Below are positions 23,968-32,445 of a DNA stretch of 55,337 nt, one piece after another. The stretch is from Gemmatimonadales bacterium (GTDB lineage Bacteria; Gemmatimonadota; Gemmatimonadetes; Gemmatimonadales; GWC2-71-9). The stretch spans positions 1 through 55,337 of the forward strand of contig JAICJD010000004.1 of assembly GCA_025928645.1 (NCBI GenBank). The letters are read 5' to 3'. Made by a program: the position numbers and the translations under genes. Positions within the stretch are counted from its first letter, which is position 1. Each line of letters opens with the position of its first letter. The notes beneath the pieces are model-generated. The model saw only the letters and a list, made by a program, of their open reading frames with translations, did not search any database and had not been told where the DNA came from.

Positions 23968-24414
23968 CTACCTCGATTCGGGGCCGGCGGCGTGGAAGAT
24001 CAGCACCGGGAGCGAGTCCGTGCGCAGTCCGGTGTCGGTCACGGTGTAGACCTGACCGGAGGTGCGGAGGGTGAGCAGTGAATCTCTGCGGCCGCGGTTC
24101 ACCCGACGGATGAGCTCCCGGGCCACCGCGGTGTCGCCGGCATAGATCGGCGCGGTGTAGGTGGTCCCGAACGCGGGGCCGCTGAGTCCGACCACCTCGG
24201 CGCTGACGACCACGTCCGCTCCGCTCGTGGTCGTCCCGATGAGGCTCCGCTTCTTGGCCTGGACCGGCCCGGCCGGGTAGGACCTCGCGTACATCGTCCA
24301 CGCGAGGAAGGGCCAGCGCGTCTGCCGGGCGCCCTGAAACGAGAGCACCGGCAGGGCGTGAAGCCCGACCACGATCAGGATGAACAGCGAGACCCAGATT
24401 CGCGAGCGCGACAT
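23968..24414 (-). CDS. Hypothetical membrane-anchored protein
   Basis: MSRSRIWVSLFILIVVGLHALPVLSFQG... N-terminal TM; ends with TAG directly in frame with the following HTTM ORF. Confidence 0.6.
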   Translation of the reverse strand: MSRSRIWVSLFILIVVGLHALPVLSFQGARQTRWPFLAWTMYARSYPAGPVQAKKRSLIGTTTSGADVVVSAEVVGLSGPAFGTTYTAPIYAGDTAVARELIRRVNRGRRDSLLTLRTSGQVYTVTDTGLRTDSLPVLIFHAAGPESR

Positions 24415-24500
24415 GAAGCTTTCTCCGGAAAGTCCGAGCCCGCCGCCCGGCCGCAAATCACGGACCGGCGGCGCCCCATGCATCGGCGCCTGCCCACCGT

Positions 24501-24520
24501 GCGCCACCCTGCTGCGAGCC
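24501..24520 (+). promoter_or_regulatory. Weak candidate dyad site upstream of sulfotransferase 1
   Basis: GCGCCACCCTGCTGCGAGCC; first half resembles GCGCCACA, second half poor. Confidence 0.2.
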
Positions 24521-24584
24521 GGACGGCGTGGCCGGCCGTCTTCCGCCGGATGGTAGATTGCGGCATGGCCCGCGCGTGCCGCAA

Positions 24585-24598
24585 GGCACGAATCGTGC
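24585..24598 (+). promoter_or_regulatory. Candidate sigma-54 promoter upstream of sulfotransferase 1
   Basis: GGCACGAATCGTGC (GG-N10-GC), 42 nt before ATG 24640; preceded by TAGATTGC, shared with the 26525 region. Confidence 0.6.
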
Positions 24599-24639
24599 GC
24601 CGGGGCGCCACCTCAATCAGCGACATCGGGGGATCTCGG

Positions 24640-25512
24640 ATGCTGCCGAACTTCATCGTCATCGGCGCCGCCAAAGCGGGCACGACGTCCCTGCATTGGT
24701 ACCTCGCCGAGCACCCCGAGATCTTCATGACCAAGGTGAAGGACCCGGGGTACTTCGCCTACGGCGTGGACGGCGAGGGGCAGCTGCTCTGGGGCGAGCC
24801 CGAGCGCCACGTCTTTCCGGTTCGCACCCTGGCCGAGTACGAAGCCTTGTTCGCCGACGCCGGCGGGGCGAAGGCGGTCGGCGAGGCCTCAACCACTTAC
24901 CTCGAGTGCCCTGAGGCGCCCGGCCGCATGCGCGCGCTGCTGCCGGCGGTCCGGGTACTCTGCAGCATCCGCCACCCGGTGGACCGGGCCTACTCCGACT
25001 ATATCATGCATCTGCGGCGCCGGGGACTCCCCTTCGATCCCGCCCGCGAGCTCACGGCCTCGGCCGCCTGGGCGCGGCCGGAGTCGCGCTGGATGCGGAT
25101 CGGTCGGTACCACGAGCAGCTGATGCGCTACTATGAGGCGTTCCCGCGGGAGCAGATCCGGGTGCTGGTGTTCGACGATCTGCGGCGGCACCCGCAGGCA
25201 TTCACCCGCGACGTGTACCGGTTCCTTGGCGTCGACGACTCCTTCGTCCCCGATTTCAACACTCCGCACGCCGCCGGCGGCATCCCCGCGAGCCCGTTGC
25301 TGGAAAAGGTATTCCTGCGCGCGGCCGCGTCGTCGGTAAAGACGTGGATCCCGACCCGCACGGCCAACTGGTTCCGGCGCCTTCGCGGGCGTACCCTGCG
25401 GCAGCCGCCGAGGCTGCCGCCGGATCTGCGGCGCGAGCTGACGGTGCCCCTGCGGGACGAGATCCAGCGAACCTCCGAGCTCATCGGCCGAAGCCTCGAG
25501 CACTGGCTCTAG
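24640..25512 (+). CDS. PAPS-dependent sulfotransferase
   Basis: 5'-PSB loop FIVIGAAKAGTTSLHWYLAEHPEI and 3'-PB motif CSIRHPVDRAYSDYIMHLRR. Confidence 0.88.
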   Translation: MLPNFIVIGAAKAGTTSLHWYLAEHPEIFMTKVKDPGYFAYGVDGEGQLLWGEPERHVFPVRTLAEYEALFADAGGAKAVGEASTTYLECPEAPGRMRALLPAVRVLCSIRHPVDRAYSDYIMHLRRRGLPFDPARELTASAAWARPESRWMRIGRYHEQLMRYYEAFPREQIRVLVFDDLRRHPQAFTRDVYRFLGVDDSFVPDFNTPHAAGGIPASPLLEKVFLRAAASSVKTWIPTRTANWFRRLRGRTLRQPPRLPPDLRRELTVPLRDEIQRTSELIGRSLEHWL

Positions 25513-25515
25513 GAC

Positions 25516-26421
25516 TCACACCCAGTGGCTCAGATCCCGTCCCAGGAGACGGGAAAGCAGCGTCACCTCGTCGCGAAACTCTTCGACCAGCTCCGCGCGA
25601 AACTCGGCCGACAGCGGGCTGCGCGCCTCCTTGACCGTGTTCCGGGTGACGAGGGCGCGCTTGACCGCCTCGACCGGGCCGGCGCCCACGGCGCGCTTCA
25701 GTCCTCGCACCGTATGTAGCAGGAGCGGCGGCGGCTTTCGAAGGAAGTCTCTGAGCCACGGTACCCGCGCCCGCTTGCTGTCGTTGATCCGCGGGAACTC
25801 GGTGCGTTCGTCGGGGGACAGGCCAAGAAATCGGATCACCTGGGCGTACACACGCTCGGGGGATGCGGCGAAGTCCTCGTACACGATCAGCTTGACCTGG
25901 TCGGCCGGGAAGGTGGCCAGCAGGCGCTCGACCTGGGTGCCGAACCTGCCGAACTCCCGATACTGCAGCAGGAAGCTCCCGCGCGAGCGCCGGGGGAGGT
26001 CCAAGCCCTGGGCGCGGCGTGTCTGGAGCCGCCATGCGGCCTGGAAATCGGCGACCGGCTCCTCGGAGACGTACAGGAGCTGAGCGTGCAGCGCGTGGAC
26101 CATGTCGACGGGGTTCCGGAACATGGCGATGATCCTCGCGTCCGGGTTGAACGCGCGGATGTTCGGGATGGCCGCGGTGGAGCGGAGGTAGTACACCGAC
26201 GCTTCGCCCGCGGCCACCTGGGCCGGGGTGCGCTCGGCGAACAGCGCCGCATAGGCTTCCGGCGTCTGGACGATCGGGTAAGGCTTGAGATCGGTGGCGA
26301 AGAAATGCGGCTCCTTGACCCGGGGCATGAAGATGTGCGGGTGGTCTCGCAGGTAGGCGTAAAGCGCGGTGGTGCCGCATTTTGGGGCGCCGACTATGAA
26401 GAAATTCGGGGTAGCTGCCAA
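25516..26421 (-). CDS. PAPS-dependent sulfotransferase
   Basis: NFFIVGAPKCGTTALYAYLRDHPHIFMPRVKEPHFFA and AMFRNPVDMVHALHAQLLY. Start assigned to TTG 26421; the track ORF extends to 26682. Confidence 0.88.
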   Translation of the reverse strand: MAATPNFFIVGAPKCGTTALYAYLRDHPHIFMPRVKEPHFFATDLKPYPIVQTPEAYAALFAERTPAQVAAGEASVYYLRSTAAIPNIRAFNPDARIIAMFRNPVDMVHALHAQLLYVSEEPVADFQAAWRLQTRRAQGLDLPRRSRGSFLLQYREFGRFGTQVERLLATFPADQVKLIVYEDFAASPERVYAQVIRFLGLSPDERTEFPRINDSKRARVPWLRDFLRKPPPLLLHTVRGLKRAVGAGPVEAVKRALVTRNTVKEARSPLSAEFRAELVEEFRDEVTLLSRLLGRDLSHWV

Positions 26422-26447
26422 ACGCGCCCTCTGCCGTTCGAGACGTT

Positions 26448-26467
26448 CTGTGGCGCATGCGCCACAG
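26448..26467. repeat. 20-bp perfect palindrome CTGTGGCGCATGCGCCACAG
   Basis: Self-complementary over 20 nt, between divergent sulfotransferase genes; overlaps the dyad site at 26459. Confidence 0.85.
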
Positions 26468-26478
26468 CCGTGTAGCGG
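26459..26478 (+). promoter_or_regulatory. Candidate dyad (enhancer-like) site between divergent sulfotransferase genes
   Basis: GCGCCACA-GCCG-TGTAGCGG, same layout and spacer length as 9311. Confidence 0.4.
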
Positions 26479-26566
26479 GTCGGCCGGGCCGCCAAAGGGG
26501 TGCCCACAGCACCCGGAGCCGTGATAGATTGCCGCGCGCAAGTGCCGATGTGATAGGGGTCTGGAC

Positions 26567-26580
26567 GGCACAAATCGTGC
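26567..26580 (+). promoter_or_regulatory. Candidate sigma-54 promoter upstream of sulfotransferase 3
   Basis: GGCACAAATCGTGC (GG-N10-GC), nearly identical to 24585-24598. Confidence 0.55.
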
Positions 26581-26690
26581 TCGTCCGCCGGCGAGCCAGC
26601 GCGGTTTTGGCCCCGCCTTCGGGCCGCACCATGGCCCGCCGTTGACCGGTTGGTCGGGACGACGACGACCCCAGGAGCGCAAACAGCCCG

Positions 26691-27599
26691 ATGAAGATTA
26701 CCAAGCCGATTGTGATCGTGGGAACGGGACGCTGCGGGTCGACGGTCTTTCACCGCCTGCTCGCCTTGCACTCGCAGGTGATGTGGCTCTCGCCGCTGAG
26801 CGAACTCTACCCCGACAAGCCGGCCTACAATCGCTGGGCCGTCAGCGCCATGGGCAACCCGCTGCTCCGGCGAATGCTCGGCAACAAGATTCGCCCCAGC
26901 GAATCCTACAAGTTCTGGGACCGATACGCGTACGGCTTTTCCGAGCCCTGCCGCGACCTGGTGCGGACCGACGTGACCGCCCGGGTCAAGCAGCAGGTCC
27001 GCGCCGCGATCGCGCCCATGCTCACCTCTCGGCGCAACCGGCTGCTGGTCAAGATCACGGCGTGGCCGAGAATCGGCTTTCTCAACGAGATCTTCGAGGA
27101 CGCCCGGTTCGTCCACATCAAACGCGACGGCCGGGCGGTGGCCAGCTCGCTGCTTCACGTCCACTTCTGGCGCGGGTGGTACGGGCCGCAGGGCTGGCGC
27201 AGCGGCATGCTGTCGCCCGAAGATCAGGCCACCTGGGAGAGCTACGATCGCTCGTTCGTGGCCCTGGCCGGCATCGAATGGCAGATTCAGATGCGCGCCA
27301 TGGAAGCGGCCCGGCGCGCGGTGGACCCGGCGCGGTTCCTCGAGGTGAAGTACGAATCCTACTGCGAGCACCCCATGGAGACGTATCGCCAGGTGCTCGA
27401 CTTCGCCGAGCTGCCGGTGACGCCCGCCTTCGAGCGGCAGATCCGCGCCGCGTCCATCCGCGACATGAGCCAGCGCTGGCGCGACGATCTCACGCCCGCG
27501 CAGCAGGCGCTGCTGGACGACCTCCTGCACGACGACCTCATCCGCTACGGCTACGGCGGGTCCGAGGCGACCCGGCTCCAGGCAGCCGCGGGGCGCTAG
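26691..27599 (+). CDS. PAPS-dependent sulfotransferase
   Basis: KPIVIVGTGRCGSTVFHRLLALHS and FVHIKRDGRAVASSLLHVHFWR. Confidence 0.85.
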   Translation: MKITKPIVIVGTGRCGSTVFHRLLALHSQVMWLSPLSELYPDKPAYNRWAVSAMGNPLLRRMLGNKIRPSESYKFWDRYAYGFSEPCRDLVRTDVTARVKQQVRAAIAPMLTSRRNRLLVKITAWPRIGFLNEIFEDARFVHIKRDGRAVASSLLHVHFWRGWYGPQGWRSGMLSPEDQATWESYDRSFVALAGIEWQIQMRAMEAARRAVDPARFLEVKYESYCEHPMETYRQVLDFAELPVTPAFERQIRAASIRDMSQRWRDDLTPAQQALLDDLLHDDLIRYGYGGSEATRLQAAAGR

Positions 27600-27651
27600 T
27601 GGTCTCGCGCTGTGGTCGGCGCGCCGGGCGGCGCCCGGCGGACGAGCGCCG

Positions 27652-29217
27652 ATGACGTCGCCCGCCGACGGCGCGGCCAAGGCACCTTCGGGGCTCACGA
27701 AGCGGGCCCTCGGCGGCATGCTGTGGACGTTCACCGGCACCGGCGTGCAGGGGCTGGTGCAGCTGCTCGTCCTCATGGCCCTCGGTCGCCTGCTCACGCC
27801 GACCGACTTCGGGCTCATGGGCGCGGCCGGCGTCATCGTCGCCCTCTCGCAGATCGTCTCCTCGGTCGGTGTCGGCCCCGCCATCATCCAGCGCCGCGAG
27901 CTGGAAACGCTGCACATCCGCGCCGCGTTCACCATCTCGGGTGTCCTGGGCTTCGTCCTCGGCGCGCTGGTGTGGTTCACGGCTCCGGCGCTGGCGGCCT
28001 TCTATCGCATCCCCGCGGTCGAGCCGGTGCTGCGCGGCATCGCCCTCCTGTTTCCGATCGACGGCCTCAACACCGTCGGCGAATCGCTGCTCGTCCGGCA
28101 GCTCCGGTTCCGCCTCTTCGTGGCCGTGGAGCTGTTGAGCTACGTCCTCGGCTACGCGTGCGTCGGGGTGGTGCTCGCCTGGCGGGGCTACGGGGTCTGG
28201 GCTCTGGTGGCGGCCAACGTAGCTCAGGTGACGGTGCGAACGGTGGGCATGTACGTCGCGACCATGCACCCGGTGCGCCCCAGCCTGAACTACCGGGCCA
28301 GCCGTGACCTCATCAGCTACGGGTTCGGCCATTCGCTGGCCCAGGTGGGCGCGCTGCTGTCCCAGCAGGGAGACAACCTGGTCGTCGGGCGCTGGCTGGG
28401 TGCGGCCGCGCTGGGCGTCTACGGGCGCGCGTACAACCTCATGGTAATGCCGGCGAGCGTCTTCGGGCGGATCGTCAACCGGGTTCTGTTCCCCGTGATG
28501 GCGCAGGTGCAGGACGAGCCCGAGCGCCTGTCGGGGGCCTACGAGCGGGTGCTGGCCGTCGTCGCGCTCATGTCGCTGCCGGTCAGCGCCTTTCTGTGGG
28601 TCGCGGCGCCCGAGTTCATTCCGGCGCTCCTCGGCCCCGGCTGGACCGGGGTCGTGCTTCCGTTCCGGCTGTTCACGGTGAGCCTCCTGTTCCGCATGAG
28701 CAGCAAGGTCAGCGATGCCTGCACCAAGGCGGCCGGCGCGGTGTATTCACGGGCGCTGGTACAGGGCGTCTTCGCCGCGCTGGTGCTGCTCGGGGCGCTC
28801 ATCGGACAGATCTGGGGGGTCGGCGGTGTCGCGGTCGCGGTGTCCATCGCGATGGGCTTCAACTGGCTCGCCATGGCCGAGCTGAGCCGGCGGGTCACGG
28901 GACTTGCCTGGTCGCGATTCGCGTCGGCCCACGTGCCCGGGCTGGTGTTTGCGCTGCTGGTCGGCCTTACCGCCGCCCTCGGCGCTCAGGGGGCGCGGGC
29001 GGCGCATGTCGGACCCCTCGCGGTGCTGGCCGCCGCCACGGTCGCCGCCGCGCTCGCGGCGACGATCGCGCTCCGCACCCGGCCGGAGCTGTTCCTCGGG
29101 ACCCACGGGGCGTGGACCCTGCGACGGGCCGAGGAGGCCGTGCGCGGGGCCTTTGCCCGGATGGTCCCGCAAACAGCGCGCGACCGCGAGACGCTGGCGA
29201 AGGTGAATTCCGAATGA
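27652..29217 (+). CDS. Wzx-like oligosaccharide flippase (MATE/MVF-like)
   Basis: Multi-TM protein: LTKRALGGMLWTFTGTGVQGLVQLLVLMALGRLLTPTDFGLMGAAGVIVALSQIVSSVGVGPAIIQR, DNLVVGRWLGAAALGVYGRAYNLM. Confidence 0.92.
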   Translation: MTSPADGAAKAPSGLTKRALGGMLWTFTGTGVQGLVQLLVLMALGRLLTPTDFGLMGAAGVIVALSQIVSSVGVGPAIIQRRELETLHIRAAFTISGVLGFVLGALVWFTAPALAAFYRIPAVEPVLRGIALLFPIDGLNTVGESLLVRQLRFRLFVAVELLSYVLGYACVGVVLAWRGYGVWALVAANVAQVTVRTVGMYVATMHPVRPSLNYRASRDLISYGFGHSLAQVGALLSQQGDNLVVGRWLGAAALGVYGRAYNLMVMPASVFGRIVNRVLFPVMAQVQDEPERLSGAYERVLAVVALMSLPVSAFLWVAAPEFIPALLGPGWTGVVLPFRLFTVSLLFRMSSKVSDACTKAAGAVYSRALVQGVFAALVLLGALIGQIWGVGGVAVAVSIAMGFNWLAMAELSRRVTGLAWSRFASAHVPGLVFALLVGLTAALGAQGARAAHVGPLAVLAAATVAAALAATIALRTRPELFLGTHGAWTLRRAEEAVRGAFARMVPQTARDRETLAKVNSE

Positions 29218-30365
29218 TGCCGGCCAGCGGCGCCGAGCTCCGGCGACCCGCCGCCAGGTCGAGCGGGCGCCCGATCGCGTTCTTCCTGCCTTCGGTGCGC
29301 GCCGGCGGCGCCCAGCGCGTCGTCGTGAACCTGGTGCAGGGAATGGCCGAGCGAGGGCTCCCCGTGGACGTCGCGCTCGCCATCGCCGAGGGCGCCTTTC
29401 TCAACGAGCTGCCACCGAACGTGAGGCTGGTGGACCTGCGGGCGGGGCGGCTGTTCCGCAGCCTTCGCCCGCTGACGGCCTACCTGCGGGAGACCCGGCC
29501 CCGGGTTCTGATCTCGTCCATCAGCCATGCCAACCTGATCGCCATCTGGGCGGCCCGGCTGGCCCGCCGGCACACGCCCGTCGTCGTCACCGAGCACACG
29601 ACGATGTCGCTCGCCAACGTGCCGGGCAGCCGTCTGGGGGAGCGATTCGGGCCGATGCTGGTGCGGGCGTTCTATCCCTGGGCAGCATCGGTGGTGACCG
29701 TGTCCCGGGGGGCGGCGGACGACCTCGCGCGCAGCACCGGGCTGTCGCGGGAGCGAATGGAAGTGGTGTACAATCCGGTGATCACGCCGCGCGTGCTGGA
29801 GCTGGCCCGGCGGGTGCCGGACCATCCCTGGTTCGCGGCGGGCGCGCCCCCCGTCATCCTCGGCGTGGGCCGGCTGAGCCAGGCGAAGGACTTCCCGAAC
29901 CTCATCCGGGCCTTCGCGGAGGTCCGGCGCCGGCGCGCCGCGCGCCTGCTCATCCTCGGCGAAGGCGAGGACCGTGCGGGGCTGGAGGCGCTGATCGCGG
30001 AGCTGGGGCTGGGCGCCGACGACGTCGCGCTGCCCGGGTTCCGGGATGACGCCGTCAGCTTCATGGCGCACGCCGCGCTGTTCGTGCTCTCGTCGGCGTG
30101 GGAAGGGCTGCCGACCGTGCTGATCGAGGCGCTGGCCGCCGGAACCCCCGTCGTTTCGACCGACTGCCCGAGCGGCCCTCGGGAAATCCTGCAGGAGGGA
30201 CGGCTGGGCGCCTTGGTGCCGGTGGGGAACTCGGCCGCGCTGGCGGACGCGATGCTTCACGCCCTGGATCACCCGCCGCCGGCGCTGCCGGCGGCGGCGC
30301 TCGATCCGTTCACCCAGGATGCCGCGGTCGACCACTACCTCCGCGTGATCGAGGCGACCCAGTGA
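29214..30365 (+). CDS. Glycosyltransferase family 4
   Basis: FFLPSVRAGGAQRVVVNLVQGM; GVGRLSQAKDFPNLIRAF; LSSAWEGLPTVLIEALAAGTPVVSTDCPSGPREIL. Confidence 0.92.
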   Translation: MMPASGAELRRPAARSSGRPIAFFLPSVRAGGAQRVVVNLVQGMAERGLPVDVALAIAEGAFLNELPPNVRLVDLRAGRLFRSLRPLTAYLRETRPRVLISSISHANLIAIWAARLARRHTPVVVTEHTTMSLANVPGSRLGERFGPMLVRAFYPWAASVVTVSRGAADDLARSTGLSRERMEVVYNPVITPRVLELARRVPDHPWFAAGAPPVILGVGRLSQAKDFPNLIRAFAEVRRRRAARLLILGEGEDRAGLEALIAELGLGADDVALPGFRDDAVSFMAHAALFVLSSAWEGLPTVLIEALAAGTPVVSTDCPSGPREILQEGRLGALVPVGNSAALADAMLHALDHPPPALPAAALDPFTQDAAVDHYLRVIEATQ

Positions 30366-31627
30366 CTCGCCTGGCCTATGCCGCGCTCTGGTTCTACGTG
30401 TTCTCCGTCCCGTGGGGCGGCGTGATCTCGCTCGGGAGCGGCGTCAACCTGGTCAGCAAGCTGACGGGCGCGATCGCCGCGGTCCTGGCGGGGCTCTCCG
30501 CCATGATGCTCGGCCGCTTCCGCAAGTGGCATTTCTTCCACGTGGCGGCGCTCCTGTTCGTGCTGTGGGTGGGCAGCACCCAGATCATCATGCTGGGCGG
30601 CGCCCTCAAGCTGCCGAACAAGTTCTGGACCTACGTCCAGCTGCTGGTGGTGCTGTGGATCATGTGGGAGCTGGCGCCCACCCAGCGCAAGGTCACCGGC
30701 CTGCTCGTCGCGTATCTGCTGGGCACCTACGTCATCGCGTTCGATACCATCCGGCTGGGTCTCACCCACGCCGGGCTCATGCGCCGGTTCGCCGCGGGCG
30801 GCGCGGACCCCAATTTCATCGCGATGACCCTGGCGCTCTCGCTGCCGATCGCGTGGCATCTGGGGATGCACTCCCGACGCCCCCTGCGGCGTTGGATCTG
30901 CTACGGCTACATGCCCGTCGGCCTGCTCGCCGTCGGCTTCACGGGGTCACGCGGTGGTCTGGTGGCCTCGATGGTGGCGCTCTCGATCGTGCCGCTCAGC
31001 ATGACCCGGCTCACGCCCAAGAAGCTGGCGATGGCGGTCACGCTGCTCGGCCTGTCGGCGGTGCTGGCCATCGCCTTCGTGCCCGACACGATCGTCGAGC
31101 GCCTGGCCAGCACCGGTTCCTCGGTCGAGAACCTGAGCCTGGGGGGGCGGTTCGGGGTGTGGCTCGCGGGGCTCCGCGCCTTCGTGAGCCGGCCCGTCAT
31201 GGGATACGGCACCGGCTCCTTCCGCGCGGCGGTGAGCGTGTACGGCGTGGACCACGTCGCTCACAATTCCTACCTCTCCGTGCTGGTGGAGCAGGGCCTG
31301 GTCGGGTTCTTCCTCTACTGCTCCATGCTGCTGGCCGTGTTCGCCTCCCTGGGGCGGCTTCGGAACCCCGAGCGGCGGTTCGCCCTCGTCCTGTTCGCGA
31401 CGGTGATGATGGCCATGCTGCCGCTCACCTGGGAAGACAGCAAGCAGGCCTGGTTCATCTTCGCCGCGCTGATCGGGGTGGCGGCCGCCTCGCCGGCTCC
31501 GCGCGGCCGCGGCAGATCCGCGCCGGGCCAGGAGACGCCCGTCCCGCCGCGCGCCGCCCGACCGCCGGGCCGGGCGCAGCAGCCGCTCGTGTCTCGCGTG
31601 CGCCGGGGCCCTGAGGTGCTCGGCTGA
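30362..31627 (+). CDS. O-antigen polymerase/ligase family (Wzy-like) membrane protein
   Basis: Multi-TM; GVWLAGLRAFVSRPVMGYGTGSFRAAVSVYGVDHVAHNSYLSVLVEQGLVGFFLY is the typical Wzy_C pattern; GTG start overlaps the upstream stop. Confidence 0.9.
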   Translation: MTRLAYAALWFYVFSVPWGGVISLGSGVNLVSKLTGAIAAVLAGLSAMMLGRFRKWHFFHVAALLFVLWVGSTQIIMLGGALKLPNKFWTYVQLLVVLWIMWELAPTQRKVTGLLVAYLLGTYVIAFDTIRLGLTHAGLMRRFAAGGADPNFIAMTLALSLPIAWHLGMHSRRPLRRWICYGYMPVGLLAVGFTGSRGGLVASMVALSIVPLSMTRLTPKKLAMAVTLLGLSAVLAIAFVPDTIVERLASTGSSVENLSLGGRFGVWLAGLRAFVSRPVMGYGTGSFRAAVSVYGVDHVAHNSYLSVLVEQGLVGFFLYCSMLLAVFASLGRLRNPERRFALVLFATVMMAMLPLTWEDSKQAWFIFAALIGVAAASPAPRGRGRSAPGQETPVPPRAARPPGRAQQPLVSRVRRGPEVLG

Positions 31628-32445
31628 TGCCTCGCGTCAGCGTCGTCACGACCGTCTACAACGGCGAGCCCTACTTCGACCGGGCCCTTCCGGGCATCCT
31701 GAGCCAGACGTTGGAGGATTTCGAGTACGTCATCGTGGACGACGGCTCGACCGACCGGACGCCCGAACTGCTGCGCGAGGCGGCCCGGCGGGATCCACGC
31801 ATCCGGGTGCTCTCGCCCGGCCGCATCGGCTTCTGCAACGCGGCCAACCTGGGCGTGGAGCAGGCGTGCGGCGAGATCATCGCCCGGCAGGACTTCGACG
31901 ATCGAAGCTACCCGGAGCGGCTGCAGCGGCAGGTCGCCTACCTCGACGCCCACCCGAAGGTGGGGCTGGTCGGCGGGCACTATGTGCTGGTGGACGAGAA
32001 CCGCGGTGAGCGGTACGTGCGCATGCCGCCGACCGAGCATGAGGAGATCGTGCTGGCCATGGCCAGGCTCATTCCCATGGCCAACACGATCTCCACGTTC
32101 CGCAAGCGGGTCTGGGCCGAGGTCGGCGGCATCCCGGTGGTCAACGACCTCGAGGATCTGCTGTTCTGGCTCAACGCGGTGAAGGCCGGCTGGCGCATCG
32201 CGAATCCGCCCGAGGTGATGGGCGAGCACTTCGTCCACGCCTCGAGCTTCTTCCACCGGACGTACAAGTACGCCGACCGCCAGCGCAACCTGGCGCGGGT
32301 CCAGGCGAAGGTCGTGCGCGAGCTTCGCCTCCCGTCCTGGATGTACCTCTACGCGGCGGGCCGCTACGGCTATGCCTACTGCCCCGCGCTCGTGAAGCGG
32401 GTGGTGCGGCGGACCCTGGGCGGCTCCCGGGAACGGGACGTGTGA
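31627..32445 (+). CDS. Glycosyltransferase family 2
   Basis: VSVVTTVYNGEPYFDRALPGILSQTLEDFEYVIVDDGSTDRTPELL; ARQDFDDRSYPERL. Confidence 0.93.
   Translation: MPRVSVVTTVYNGEPYFDRALPGILSQTLEDFEYVIVDDGSTDRTPELLREAARRDPRIRVLSPGRIGFCNAANLGVEQACGEIIARQDFDDRSYPERLQRQVAYLDAHPKVGLVGGHYVLVDENRGERYVRMPPTEHEEIVLAMARLIPMANTISTFRKRVWAEVGGIPVVNDLEDLLFWLNAVKAGWRIANPPEVMGEHFVHASSFFHRTYKYADRQRNLARVQAKVVRELRLPSWMYLYAAGRYGYAYCPALVKRVVRRTLGGSRERDV

Noticed and set aside
19305-24301. Long minus-strand ORFs (807 and 858 aa) over the cys transport operon
   Set aside because: Antisense to CysP/T/W/A; Arg/Gly/His-rich, no domain.
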